Of a stretch of DNA of 64,000 bases, positions 12,060 to 23,057 are shown in pieces. The notes beneath the pieces were generated by a model, which was not told the DNA's origin, did no database searches, and saw only the letters and a list, made by a program, of their open reading frames with translations. Location of the stretch: the NCBI GenBank assembly GCA_022606135.1, contig JABYQN010000010.1, forward strand, positions 1,116,001 through 1,180,000, written 5' to 3'. The DNA is from Fomes fomentarius. Taxonomy: Eukaryota; Basidiomycota; Agaricomycetes; Polyporales; Polyporaceae. Each line of letters starts with the position of its first letter. The stretch's first letter is position 1. The translations under genes and the position numbers were made by a program.

Positions 12060-12990
12060 CGTCAATCAGTATTGATGGTGTCCACTTCCCCGGTCAATTC
12101 ATTTCTCTCTGGATCGCGGTCCGGGAACACGAACCCCACCTGTCGATACACCCTCCGCCCCCGCCTCCGCCATATACGAACACATCTCCTTCTTCACCCC
12201 AACCCCAGGCATCTCCTTCATCACCCCAACCCCAGGCATTTCCTTCGGCATCCCTACGGGCCGCACACCCAAATAACACCGCGCCATCGCGCACGTACAC
12301 ATGCCCGAGAGCGATGGTGTGCGGGTCACCAGGACTCAGTCCACCGGCGTGGGCTGCCTTCTCCCTCGATACGGGCGGTACGAGAGAAGAACCCCAGCTG
12401 GTCGCGTGACATAGTGCATGATGGACGCAGTCCCCTCCCCCACGGTGGGCACGACGTTCGCGAGCGGGAGCTCTCGAGCTGGAAGGCAACAAATGCAAAC
12501 AGCGGAGCTCTCGAGCACCGGGCACCGTGACAATGGCGTAGCTTCCGAGGCAGGGCGTCGTCGGTCCCAGCGGGCCCGACGATAGTGTGGAGTGCGAGCG
12601 GGTCGGGAGGCGTATCTATGGGCGTGCAGGAGGCGAGGGGGCGGCGGCGGCGGCGGCGGGAAGCTAGTCCGAAGGCTATTAGGCCAGGAAGCCGATCGTG
12701 AGGATGGTTAGGGCCGTGCAGGGTATGTACAACCGGCTCGCCATTCTGTAGGTGTACCAGTAGTGTGCGATGGCGAGATGGCGACCACGGTCTGTATCGA
12801 TCGATCGGGCGCACAGGTGTTCAGAATGTTCAAGCCTAAGGGAAGAAGGATGGTTGGATGAGTTCGCTGCACCCAATGTGTCCTCCAGCGTATGTCGCCA
12901 GCAGGTATGTAGGTCACCAGGTCTGACTACGGAAACATGTGCTTGCGCGTCGGCCCCGGAGGAAATTGCACGAAACCGAGGTTCGGATCC
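12060..12990 (-). pseudogene. decayed third GNAT copy
   Basis: Fragments in shifting frames follow the order of copies 1 and 2. Near 12880-12990 there is an exon-1-like piece (...SDP... and YIPAGDI/YLLATYAGGH-like). Around 12640-12580 is PDPLALHTIVGPAG, matching PDPLALEKIIGPAD of copy 2. Near 12290-12130 are ARCYLGVRPVG and SYMAEAGAEGV, matching YYLGAHPYGV and LNVAEAGAERV. Around 12130-12090 is VYRQVGFVFPDRDPE, matching VYKRAGFLFPDREGD. Frames change several times and no continuous ORF exists. A 27-bp tandem duplication adds to the damage. Confidence 0.75.
12185..12238. repeat. 27-bp tandem duplication inside the GNAT pseudogene
   Basis: Two adjacent 27-bp units (12185-12211, 12212-12238) differ at one position and are followed by a partial third start. 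In the reverse-strand frame they encode a repeated (K)EMPGVGV-type peptide. Confidence 0.85.
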
Positions 12991-14702
12991 GATATGCATA
13001 TTGTCGACGATTTGTTGTCTCTCGCCCGCACCATTCGTCACCAATGTTGATTATTCCTCGATTGCAGGCCCCGCTGTATATGTATCCGAGTATTTGAGTT
13101 TGGCTCGTGACTTGACTAACGGGGTTACATTCGCCCCTGGTGAGCTCACGCTGGCACGTTGAAGGCTGTGCTCCCAACACATGATACTTGACAACGCGAC
13201 ATATGCGACTTGCCTGGTTGACGTTCTGGCTTGTTTGCCCTGTTTATAGATTAACGCGGACCGAAGGATATGTCAGCTTTTGTCTGTCTAGGCAGACGGC
13301 TGAGGGGGATCTACTGACGGGCTTACTAATAGGCAGTCCTTCATCTGGTACATGAGACTGGCAGCTTGAACGAGTGGCTAACAGGCTCTCAGCAGGCTTG
13401 GAAGCTTTGAGCTCAAGACGGCGAACAAATACCGAGAACTGCGAGCCACCGGTCATCTGCACGGTGATACTCACTGGTAATATTGCCGTGATACGAAGAT
13501 TGGAAGTGCTAGTCCCAGTGAGGCGTTTAGGAAGCCTATTCAGGAAAGAATCACCATGGGAACATCTTGAACATGCGACGGTGGCGGTGGCTTGGGGAGC
13601 GCTCAGCAGGTTGGTTGGACTCGCTGTGGCAGAAGCACGCCCACTATGTATTACTCATCCCCTGCAGCCACCTTTCATCATCCAGAAAGTTGGAAGGCGT
13701 ACTTTCATCTATCATGAATTGGCTGATTGCCTCCCTCTTGTCTTTTGTTATGGAGTCAACGCCCTGGAAGCCTTGTCCTAGACTGGTCCGGAAACGGAAA
13801 CATCGCCGTCCAAGAAGATTGAGGCAAGCAGACCCAGCTCTGTGGAGGACACAGTGAAAGTTGATGGTAAACTGAATGTGGAGGTATGTGAGGCCGATGG
13901 GGGATGCGATCGCGGGGACCACGTCACGCTTGTGACATGAGCCATCTCAGAAGTGGCTGTTTGTATCGCAGATCATTCGTTGTGCGGTTCGGTGTTGTGT
14001 TGGTGCGTGTTCCCGGGTCGGCTCATTTAATCTCACGGAAGTAAGTGCTGATGGGAGCATGGTACAGATGTTTTTCCTCCCTCGTCTTCCGCCCAGGGAA
14101 ATATTCCGGAGGACACGGATGACGTCGTGGCGTGCATAGCTAGTGTCGAACAGACGCTTTTTTTCTCATGGGGGCGTCGACATGGAAGCCGGGCATGGGA
14201 GAAGCGAACAAGGGCAGCTCGGTCCAGGCAATGAGCACTGTGTACGCGAAGAGTACTGAGTGCTGGGGCCTAGGAGGGACGGGCGACGAGCGCAGGGCCG
14301 CACAAGTTGAGACGGAGAGCGCGATATATGCGCGCCAGAGAAGATGTGAGAGAACCGAAAAGGTGGAATGGCAGGTCCCTACCCATCAGAGAAGACCGAG
14401 GAGAAATGGCGTTTAAAGGGCGCAAGGTAAGAGGCCTTCCTCGGAGGAAGCGTGCGGCGGTTGATTTGTCCGTATGCGGTAGGTGTCATAGATTGATTGG
14501 ACCCGACGTCGAGCGAGGCTCTCTTTCCTCCCGCTTTCGACCTCGTCACGTCCTCCTCCTTCTCCCCGCCGCTGCCTGCCAAACAGTCCCCGAATGTCTG
14601 CCTTCCCTCCCTCTTCCTTCTTTCTTCTTTACCACCACCACCACCTCAATACTTAGCCCTCTATAATACTCCTCCTCACTCTCCTTTACTGGTTCCCCAT
14701 CC
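12991..14702. other. intergenic, no gene recognised
   Basis: A + strand ORF at 13374-13781 is open but resembles nothing and has no matching neighbour exons. The last 300 bases before 14703 are strongly CT-rich, consistent with the 5' UTR of the next gene. Confidence 0.45.
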
Positions 14703-17416
14703 ATGTCGCTCTCTTCAGACTCGTCCTCTCGTCCCTCTCCATTCTCTGTCCAAGAGTTCAGCGAGCTAGTCGAGTCCGCCTTCAACCTCGCCGATGCGGA
14801 CAATGGCTCGCCTCTCCGCCAGCCTCTCCTTTCCTTTACTCCTGCTTCTCCGTATTCTCCCTCTTCTCTCCGCTCACATGCACACTCTTTCGATGGTCAG
14901 ATCGATGCAGATAGCGTTTCGCCACTTTCGTCGCCGCCGGCTCGAAAGTCGCGTTCCAGAACGATCACCGCTCTGCGCATGTTCCACCAAGTGCGCACTC
15001 GAGCCTCGGCGTTCGTTTTGCGCTCACGTGCGCTCTCCCGCTCTCCTACTAGATCGTCTTCTCCTTCTCCCGCTCGTTTTCAGCTCCCTTCCATCTCGCC
15101 CACTCCCTCCGCATCGTCCTTCGCCCGCGCCCTCTCCCCTTGGAGCATGGTTGATCTCGCCCGAGACCGTCCTCGTTCTCGCGCAGAGAGCCTCCCTCGC
15201 TCTCTTTTCGCCGGACATATGCGTGATTCCACTCCGCTACCCCTTCCAGGTAGCCACTCACGCTCCGGGAGCACGTCCGAAACCCGCTCGACCACCCCCG
15301 TCCTCCGGTCCTTCTTCGACGACTCCCCAGCGCGGTCCAAGCGCGCATATAGTCGACCCGCTACATCGACCTCCACCATCCATCCGCTCTCGCTGTCCAG
15401 AACCACCACCGGCCCACACTCGCCTTTGGTGGCCGAATACTTGCCTTCTTTCTTCGACGACTCCGGCTATCAGGTCGCTAAACCTCCCGTACCGTCTTAC
15501 AGTCGTCCTTCCACACCGTCGGGAACCTCATTACACATTCATACTCGTATTCCTGCCCTCCGCAGATCTCGTAGTAACGGACATGGTCTTAAAGGCCGTG
15601 GCCACTGCCGCGATATGTTGACGTCGGACAATGGGCCTCACGTCGGTCTCGGATATCAGGACCTCATGCTTTGGAATGACCATAGAGACAATGGCATGCC
15701 GTCTCCGCTGACCAAACCAAGGGACGCCCCTCCGATCCCTGACGGCATAGATGACGTCGACTTGCCCCTTCCACCTCCCTACGTCTTCGAAAGGCGTGGT
15801 AGTGCCGCCAGCACGAGCACAACCCTATCCACGGTCAGTAGCGCTACCTGTCTCACATTTGCCACACTCACATCTCATAACAGGGGAGCACACGCTCTAC
15901 TTCCAGCCTTTCGAGTCGCCTGTCTAACCTTGTTGGTCTTGCGTTTCCCAGCAAGATACGAGGGCGAGGGCGTTCCAAACTCAATCTCAGCATCTCCACT
16001 GGTCCGGACGTGCCATCCGCCGATTCCTCTCCCTCTACTTTATCGTCGGACTCGCCGCCATCAACTCCGAACTCCCCTACTGCCGCATATTGCCGAGCCC
16101 AACCGCGATTATACACTCAAAGTGCGGATGGCCATTGCAGGGGGGCACCCTCAGGGGATGGAAGTGACGAAGATGTGCTCACTATAGGACGTGTCTTAAC
16201 TCCGGAGGTGGATCCATTTGCCAAAGCGGAGATTGCTGTTCCTTTCCAAAGCACACCCCGTCCTCCGAATCCGCACAGGAGCTATTCCCAGAACACTCCT
16301 CCTGGTCTTAACAGGAATGCCACCTGGGACACGAATCAGCCGAAACCTCGCATTGCCCAGAAGATAAGGATCAGTCTTCCCGCTTCCCCCGTCTCTACTG
16401 CGTACACGTTTCCGTCTTCCTGTTCTGTGCTTGCGGAGGGTTCTCCCGGTCGTGAACAAGCTGATATATCCACCATCGGGAAGTCGTGCATATCGACGCC
16501 TCCTTCGGCCTGGTCTTCGTTCAATTCAGACAGATCCTTAGACGACGACAGACCGTCTTCTATATCGACGCCTACATCTCAAGGGAGTGGCGGATCTCTT
16601 CCCACTCGCCTCGTCTTCCCGCTCCCACCAACGAACATACCTCATCCTCTCCTTTCTTCCTCTTTGCCGCCTCCTGACCGTGCTCTAGCGCCCGCCGTCC
16701 CACCCAAAGATGGAGCCAGTCGTGCTGAGCGTGTTCACAAGTCTCTGCCGCCTTCACCTCGTTCCGTGGGTCACGATTACGGTCAGCCGTATGGCGATTC
16801 GTTGGATCGTCAACCGTCCTCCATTATCCCTCCAGGTACAACCATAGAACACCGTATCATCAGGACTTTCTCTCACATGCACGAGGTATCTGAAGCTCAA
16901 GTGCAAGAGGTCCCGATGTGCCTTGGTGAACCGTGGTCAGCGACGGTCTCGGACGTCCTTTCGGAATGGCCAGTTCGTTCTTCCACGCCGGTCACGCACA
17001 GGAGAGGAGGCTCGGTCGACTCAACGTCAACAGTCACGGCGTCACCCGGTTCTTCTGCTTTGCACGAGGTAGCCCACCATTGGGGAGAAAGTCCGTATGG
17101 CAACTACGAGCGTTGCGCCGTCGTTGAAGGGGACAGCTTCTACGTGGAAGGCGCATCCACTTCACTCTCTTGCACGCCTCCCGAGAAGTTCGAGGACGGC
17201 ATCGGCGAGTTCTGGACTTCAGTAACCTCGAACTCGAGTTCCACCGTGTTTTACAGTGCCCGTTCTAGCGTGGACGAGACTCCGCGATCGCGCTTTTCTC
17301 TCGACAGCAGCGAAGAAGGCTACCCTGTATCTCAGTTTGTGGAGGATCAGCACGCCCGGGCTCGCGTACCCATCTTGGGAGCAGGGAAGGCTGCTAGCTC
17401 TGGACCATGTGTGTGA
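14703..17416 (+). CDS. Ser/Pro-rich protein of unknown function
   Basis: Two exons (14703-15833, 15884-17416) encode 887 residues. The frame stays open over 2.7 kb except for one 50 bp GT-AG intron, and composition is coding-like. I do not recognise the family. The N-terminal 250 residues are dense in Ser, Pro and Arg with repeated S-P and R-S-x-S patterns, so phosphorylation is plausible. A short motif recurs twice, RSFFDDSP and PSFFDDSG (about residues 203 and 249). A later segment has DEDVLTIGRVLTPEVDPFAK, and VFYSARSSVDETPRSRFSLD lies near the end. No membrane segment or catalytic domain is visible. Probably an intrinsically disordered basidiomycete-specific protein. Confidence 0.6.
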
Positions 17417-17780
17417 TATACCTAACTTTATCCGCTTTCATCCGCTCTTTCCTCGCTCTTTCGTGTTCGTTTGGTCGCAAGCATCATACTGCGTTTCCTC
17501 TTCTTTCAGCATGGTTGCTGTCCATACGCGTACAGAGCTCGCTAATTCATCCCTTTATCGTCTCTCAACAGTTCCGTCATATAGTAGAAATGTAGATAAT
17601 TCCCTGTACACTACGCTGTAATCAGGTCCGGCTGGTGTCGTGTATATGCGTCGTAGCATCATACCCTTGTACGGTAGTCGTTCGTATCAACCAGCATTGA
17701 CAATCATTAAGTGGGCAGAAGTTGTTAGAGAGTGTGAACGAATGAAGCACAGCCGCGAAACGACATGGAAGCCATACACG

Positions 17781-19528
17781 TTACGCTCTAGAGAGCTTGC
17801 TAGCTACAGTCTCGTAGAGATCCCTGCCCACAAGCCTCGGAGACGGTCCCAAAGCCTTCTCGTAGTCTGTGTTCTCCGCATACCGCCTCACATGCAGGCG
17901 TTCCGGAGCAGTCACCGAGAAGGCCTCTCGGGACGGGGGCGCAGGGGACAGCGGGATCGGGGAGAAGTCGTAGTACTGCGATATGACCGCGTCGCTCACG
18001 GACGCGTTCAGGTGGTCTTTCCCGTACCGCCGTTCATTGTCGTCGTTGCCTTTCGGCATCGTCTCCCAGTCGTCCTCGTGGTAGTAGTACCCGCTGCCGG
18101 CGTCCGAGTCCCTGGCGACACTGTACGCCGCCTCCTTCGGGGGCCCATAGAACTCGTCGCGGAGCTGGTAGCCTCGACGGCCGTGCCCATGGCTTCGCTC
18201 CAGTTCCTCGCGTCTGTGCGGGGGGAGGATGGGCGACGCAGCGGCGCGGAACACGCTCGCGGGGATGGTCGTGGTGACGTGCCGGGGCCGCGTTCTCCCA
18301 CTGGTGCTGCCCGCGTAGTGGAACGGCTCCCGGGTTATATGGCGCGGCTCGCGGTTGTGCTGGGCGAAGCGTTTCGAGCTGCTCGAGCGCGCAGTGCTAG
18401 AGGCCGACGTGACGACGCTGCCGCGCCCGTCGTCGGTCCGTGCGACATACGTGTCGTCGTCGTTGTCGTCGGCGGCCACGGAATGATGGCCATCATGCAC
18501 ATGGCGGCGCTGGTAGCGCGAGACGTCCCTCTGCCATTCCCGCATCAGGCTCACGCTCGTCGAGCGCGACTGCGCTTGCGTCTCGTTTGTGCGCTCGCCC
18601 TCTGCGTCCTGGCCCTGGGGGAGACCGACCCCGAGCGCCTTGAAGCCCGAGAAGCTGAGGGTGGAGTGGCGGGAGAGCGTCTGTCTGTTCTTGAGGGCTT
18701 CCTGCTCCTTCTCGCGCTCGGCGCGGAGTTTGCGGCGTTGGCGGATGGAGAGGCCGCCCGCGGCGAGGAGGACGGAGAGGACGAGGGAGAGGGGGACGGC
18801 GTATGCGGCTGTGGGGGCGGGTATGCGGGACTCATCGATGGAAGGGAGGACTTGTGTGGGTGCGGACGAGGAACTGGACGCTGGAGAGGACGCAGGCGAG
18901 GACGAGTCTGCGTTCGGGTCACCTTCGTCTGCCACGTCTGCAGTGACATCCTTGGTGAGTGAAGCTAAATAAAGGTTAATGAGCGACTGTCCGGCATACA
19001 TGTATATATCCTTCCCCACTTACGTCGGAAGGCAAAGGTGGGGGAGGCCATCTTGTGACCAAAGTCGTCGACCATCTCCAAGTAGCAATGTTGGACAGAG
19101 GTGATGTTGGGCAGAGCCCTGCAAAAGGGGACAATGATACATCGAGGTCACCAAGTGGCCGAAGTGAGACAGACGGCGACTCACACTTGGATCAAGTAGG
19201 AGCCGTCCGACTCTGACTGCTCAATAGTTGGCCACACCGCCTCCCCGCACGGAACATCGTCGCCTTCATCACTGTCGTTGTCGTCCTTCCCGGAACCTTC
19301 CCCGTGGTCAGATCTACGTTGGGCGCCGTGCACGCATAGTCGGAACGACGGAGACACAACCGTGTCGTCTGCTTTCCACCGCCCTGCAACGGTATCTCCA
19401 GACCTGTAAGAGTCCCCATCCGAAGGGCTGACCCAAGTGACGCGGGGAGCTTGAGACGCTTCCACGAGGGACGCTAGGTGCAGGAGCCCCGATGAGACGG
19501 AGAGCAGTGAAAGCGTGTTGCGGAGCAT
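17781..19528 (-). CDS. single-pass membrane protein with secreted N-terminal domain
   Basis: Exons 19528-19185, 19118-19024 and 18964-17781 give 540 residues. Residues 1-25 form a signal peptide (hydrophobic LSLLSVSSGLLHLASL, then small residues). The following domain starts VTWVSPSDGDSYRSGDTV, resembling the Kre9/Knh1-type N-terminal domain of fungal cell-wall proteins (inference), with cysteines that could pair. A Ser/Pro linker follows, then a membrane segment AYAVPLSLVLSVLLAAGGLS around residue 200. A basic stop-transfer RQRRKLRAER and a tail of about 320 polar, Arg/Ser/Tyr-rich residues complete it. Topology suggests a type I plasma-membrane protein that senses or binds wall glycan. The family is not named with certainty. 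Confidence 0.65.
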
Positions 19529-19773
19529 ACGTCCAGTAACCTTCTAGGTCGGCAGGAGTGAAGCAAATGGAAGGTCCAGCCTAGAGAGGGAAGGGATCCG
19601 ACTATGATGCACCGGGCTGAGGAATGCTGAGAGTGGATGGGGTGTGCATGCGCCAGTGGCTGACGCGAATCACCTCGTTCTCTTCCCCCGCTTCGAGGCC
19701 ACAGTCTCGATCAGAATAATTCGCTACAAACTCACGGACGACGTGTTCGAGATTGATGAAAACAGAAGGCGCG

Positions 19774-20220
19774 TCATGCTGGCGTGGATGCGGTTGAGTC
19801 GACCTCCATGTTTATGCTTGCCTGAGAGGACGAGATTTTGCCAACTCTTTCCGCAAAGTCGGCCAGCTGCTTCCTATATGGACTAAACGTCAAGCTTGTC
19901 GTATACTGATAGCATTTGGGGACGTACCTCTTGCGTTCCTTGAGCTTCTCGAGCATGTCAACGACTTCCTCCTGCTCCTGAACTGATAGTTCCCCTCCAG
20001 GCAGTGTCGTTGCATGATCGTTTGCCTCTTTCAAGCTATCCTTGAAGTCTTTGGTCTATTTTTTCTGTCAGGTGTTTCATTGATGTGGCGTTTAGGAGAT
20101 TCTTACGGCGCGCACTAAAGCTTGCTTTGCTTGCGGCGTGAGGGTAGTGCTTTGATCTTGGGTGGCAAGTTCAACCACGTTCGCGAGCTTGAGGGTCAAA
20201 GACTCGTAAAGAGAAGTCAT
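19774..20220 (-). CDS. MED9: Mediator complex subunit 9 (Med9/Cse2-like)
   Basis: Three exons (20220-20107, 20055-19928, 19873-19774) encode 113 residues, the usual small size. The protein is almost wholly helical. An N-terminal helix (YESLTLKLANVVELA) leads to KDFKDSLKEANDHATTLPGG, then ELSVQEQEEVVDMLEKLKER and QLADFAERVGKI. The L-P-G-G-(D/E)-L-S-x-E-E-Q block followed by a coiled coil is what I know of fungal Med9. Med9 sits in the middle module of Mediator, which bridges regulators and RNA polymerase II in the nucleus. The match is to a short motif, so confidence is moderate. Confidence 0.6.
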
Positions 20221-20624
20221 CGCAACCGGATTAGAGTGAAGTACTGAGGATAGGCAGCAAGACACTTGGGTATGTCCTCGTCAGTGTTAAAAGGATAGTG
20301 AAAGGATAGTAAATTGGTCAAGAGCAGACACTGAGACAGGGCTTCCGTCGGACTTGCGTATTCCCCAAGCGACAGTCCAGAGGCGCCCAGGTCCGGGACA
20401 CACGGCCCGATCAAGGCATTCCGGAAATGTCGGAGAGGGCTGGTGCAACACAACTCGTGTCCAGAACTCCATTAAGTCAGTACTGTATAACGCAAACATG
20501 TGGGAACGCAGCCGTACATGTAGAAAGAACACATGTGTGCGGTGAGACAAGGTGAGAAGAAGCAGCTAACCCGTTCGAAACAACGATGGTTACCAACGAG
20601 CCCATCCAGACAGCATGCGTGATG
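20221..20624. other. intergenic between MED9 and cullin-like gene
   Basis: Holds the MED9 5' flank. Open frames on the minus strand here (20217-20550) match nothing. Confidence 0.4.
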
Positions 20625-21698
20625 CTACCATTCTTCAGCAGGCAAGAACTTGTCCAGTTTCTTGCGGAGTGGATGGTCCACCTTGATGCCCACTGTCCGC
20701 AATGCTATTGCCAGCTCGCCCGCCAACCGTCGTTTCTCTTCCGGGTCTCCCCCCTTGGACTCTAATAGCTCCTTCACAGCCCGAGCCAACCGTCCGCGAG
20801 GCATGTGCGGCTTGTCCCCTTTCGCGGACGGTATCCTTTTCTTCTTCCCTCCTTTCCCCTTTATCTTCGGAACAGCAAGCAACGGCTCCATCACCTCCAG
20901 CCTGAATCTTCGATACGCCACCGCCGTAAGCGGTACGACGCGGTCTGGCGGACTCGCCGCCTCCGCGTACGACTCGATCTGAGCAACGCGCGCAGGCGGA
21001 TCTCCCTCTTGGAATCCCCACTTCCGCAGCTCCTCCGTCCTGCGCTCGCGGAGGCGCTTCTGCACCTTCTCCCGCGTGTCGTCCTCGCGAATCGTGCGCG
21101 CAACGGCGTCGAGGACGTCCGCTAGCCGGAGCCAGCCCCGGTCCTCGTCCACCGCGCGTTTGACATAGTGCCGGTTCACGTAGTTGAGCAGGCGGCTCAC
21201 GGACTGCGCACCTGCGGAGTAGCGGTTGAAGCAGGGGACAAGGTAGTGGATGAGTGTAGAGTCGTCGGTCGGGGCTCCCAAGAAGAGCTCGCGCGCGGTC
21301 TCAGCATAATAGCGGTCCAGCTGGTCGTACAAGTCCGTTCCGCTCGCCTTCGCCTTCTCGCTCTGCATTGAGAAGCGGGCGGAGAAGCCTACAAGGCCTG
21401 CGGGTGAAGGTGGTTGCTCGGAGTGCGAAGAAGTGAAGTAGTTGTAGACAGCAGTGTGTACGCCCATGTGGTAGCTGACGTCGATCGCGGGGGCCTTGGA
21501 TGGGTTGTTCGTCGGGCTGCGCACGATGTGGTCCAATGCGGGCTGCAGATAGCCCCAGAGCGAGTGGAGAGATGCGGACGGGTTCGCGCTGCCCGTCGAC
21601 GGATTCGGGAGCGGTGGGGGCGCGACGAGGGCAGCCTCGGGCTTCGCGTGCCCGTTAGCGGGCCCGGCGGTGTTGTCGTTGGGGCTCTGCGCTGGCAT
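20625..21698 (-). CDS. free-standing cullin N-terminal (cullin-repeat) protein
   Basis: A single exon of 357 residues from the ATG at 21698. It follows the N-terminal half of cullin-1: LWGYLQPALDHIVRS; then GVHTAVYNYFTSS, equivalent to the Skp1-contact helix with Y-x-Y-x-(C/F)-T; DLYDQLDRYYAETARELF; and SVSRLLNYVNRHYVKRAVDE, equivalent to cullin repeat 2 with N-R-H-x-V-x-R. The protein ends after a Lys-rich basic stretch and a short helical tail. The C-terminal cullin homology domain, the Rbx1-binding region and the neddylation lysine are absent. It could bind Skp1 or F-box modules without catalysing ubiquitin transfer. Only 181 bp separates its ATG from that of SWC5. Confidence 0.7.
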   Translation of the reverse strand: MPAQSPNDNTAGPANGHAKPEAALVAPPPLPNPSTGSANPSASLHSLWGYLQPALDHIVRSPTNNPSKAPAIDVSYHMGVHTAVYNYFTSSHSEQPPSPAGLVGFSARFSMQSEKAKASGTDLYDQLDRYYAETARELFLGAPTDDSTLIHYLVPCFNRYSAGAQSVSRLLNYVNRHYVKRAVDEDRGWLRLADVLDAVARTIREDDTREKVQKRLRERRTEELRKWGFQEGDPPARVAQIESYAEAASPPDRVVPLTAVAYRRFRLEVMEPLLAVPKIKGKGGKKKRIPSAKGDKPHMPRGRLARAVKELLESKGGDPEEKRRLAGELAIALRTVGIKVDHPLRKKLDKFLPAEEW

Positions 21699-21879
21699 CA
21701 GGGCAGAGTGTGCGAGGTGGGAGAGCGGAGAGGGGCGAGAGAGTCGGATGTAAAAGTATCGACGACAGTGACAAACGCGCACGTCCATCAAACTTCCTCG
21801 CATTGGGACAGCGACCGGTCATTCGCCGGTTTCTTGCTTGCTTTCCCTTCTACCACCACTACCGCCTTTCACGCGCACC
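21699..21879. promoter_or_regulatory. shared divergent promoter, cullin-like gene / SWC5
   Basis: 181 bp between two oppositely oriented ATGs must contain both core promoters. I saw no clear TATA box. Confidence 0.5.
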
Positions 21880-22793
21880 ATGGACTCCGATTCCGAAGAC
21901 GACTCGGACTACATTCCACCGAAAGACGACGGTAAAGATCTCAACGCCTCGTTCTTCCTGGGCTGCCGCTGGAACTGTGTCCACAGCAGGCTCGGACGCT
22001 GAAGAGCCCGCGCCCAAACGCGCTCGGACGGATGCACCTTCGAATGCGAACGCAGACCCTACCACGTCGGAAGGCACAGACAATAATCAGTGCGCTTCCC
22101 TTCTATCTTCAGTTCATTTCCGCGGGCAGCTCTGACTTTCCCAGATCAGATCCGGAGAGGATGCATACGCCGCGTTCAAAGCGTCCTTGACCACATCTAC
22201 GCCCTTGCCTGTCCAAGCATCTGCGCCCGGGGAGACGGTGAAGATCGTCAAACGCTATAGGTTCGCCGGGGAGGAGACAACGTGCGTAGTCCAAGTCCAC
22301 GCGTCATCCGATTGTTCCCAAAGGCCCATGAGAACCCGTGGCTCTTTGCAGAGTGGTCAAAGAAGTGCCCGCTGATTCGGAAGAAGGGAGGAAATGGCGC
22401 TGGCAACCCACTGATGCAGCGGGAACGGCGCCGTCGCAGGATGCCAACGCCTCAACGTCTGAGGCGACGGCCAGTGGCACCCCTTCTGTGGCATCCGCTT
22501 CTGCGAGCATCCCGGCGAAACCCCCAGGCAAGCGTCCAGGCCCACGCAAAGGGAAAGGCAAGCTGGGCGATATACCGACGAAGAAGGAACCCGTGAAGCA
22601 GCTCACCACGCTCGACAAGTCCGCCATGGACTGGCGTGCTCATGTCGAAGGCGAATCTTCACTTGACATCAAGGACGAACTGGAAGCGCACAGACGTGGC
22701 GGTGGGTATCTTGACAAGGTCGAGTTCCTGCAGCGCGTCGAGGCTCGTAAGGAGGAAGTCCTAGATGCAACCAAAGGGAAGCGCAGGAGGTGA
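21880..22793 (+). CDS. SWC5: SWR1 complex subunit Swc5 (BCNT/CFDP1 family)
   Basis: Four exons (21880-21931, 21987-22089, 22150-22281, 22352-22793) give 242 residues. The N-terminus is acidic (MDSDSEDDSDYIPP), as in Swc5, where it contacts H2A-H2B. The C-terminus is the BCNT-C domain: KQLTTLDKSAMDWRAHVE, then DIKDELEAHRRGGGYLDKVE and FLQRVEARKEE. The middle is low-complexity Ala/Ser with a Pro/Lys-rich stretch. Swc5 is needed for SWR1 to exchange H2A for H2A.Z in chromatin. The third exon's acceptor could be one of two AGs five bases apart; the second keeps the frame. Confidence 0.88.
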
Positions 22794-23057
22794 AGTCGGT
22801 TCTATCCCTCCGTCCCTGATCATCAGACATGTACACTGCCGGGTGAGATATTGATGTGAATGTATGTACAGTATATACGAGGAGTACCCTTTCAATGCTA
22901 TGTAACGAATGAATACGAGTAAAGAGAAGTTACTAGAGATACACGATGACAGATTCAAGATGCATACGGTTTCCAACAATGAGGGAATGCGGGCCTGATC
23001 GGACATAACCACAATCACATATAGACGTCAGACCATAGACGAAGCATCCAAAGGTGC

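Noticed and set aside
13374..13781. 135-codon + ORF as a gene
   Set aside because: No ATG context, no splice partners and no resemblance to known proteins.
17640..18962. 440-codon + strand ORF
   Set aside because: Antisense shadow of the type I membrane protein gene, whose exons, signal peptide and membrane helix are coherent.
22863..22870. TGTACATA on the minus strand, about 190 bp past the BTB stop codon, as a PUF site for the PUF protein in this window
   Set aside because: An 8-mer is expected by chance in 64 kb, and the PUF protein here is Puf4/Mpt5-like, whose preferred site differs.
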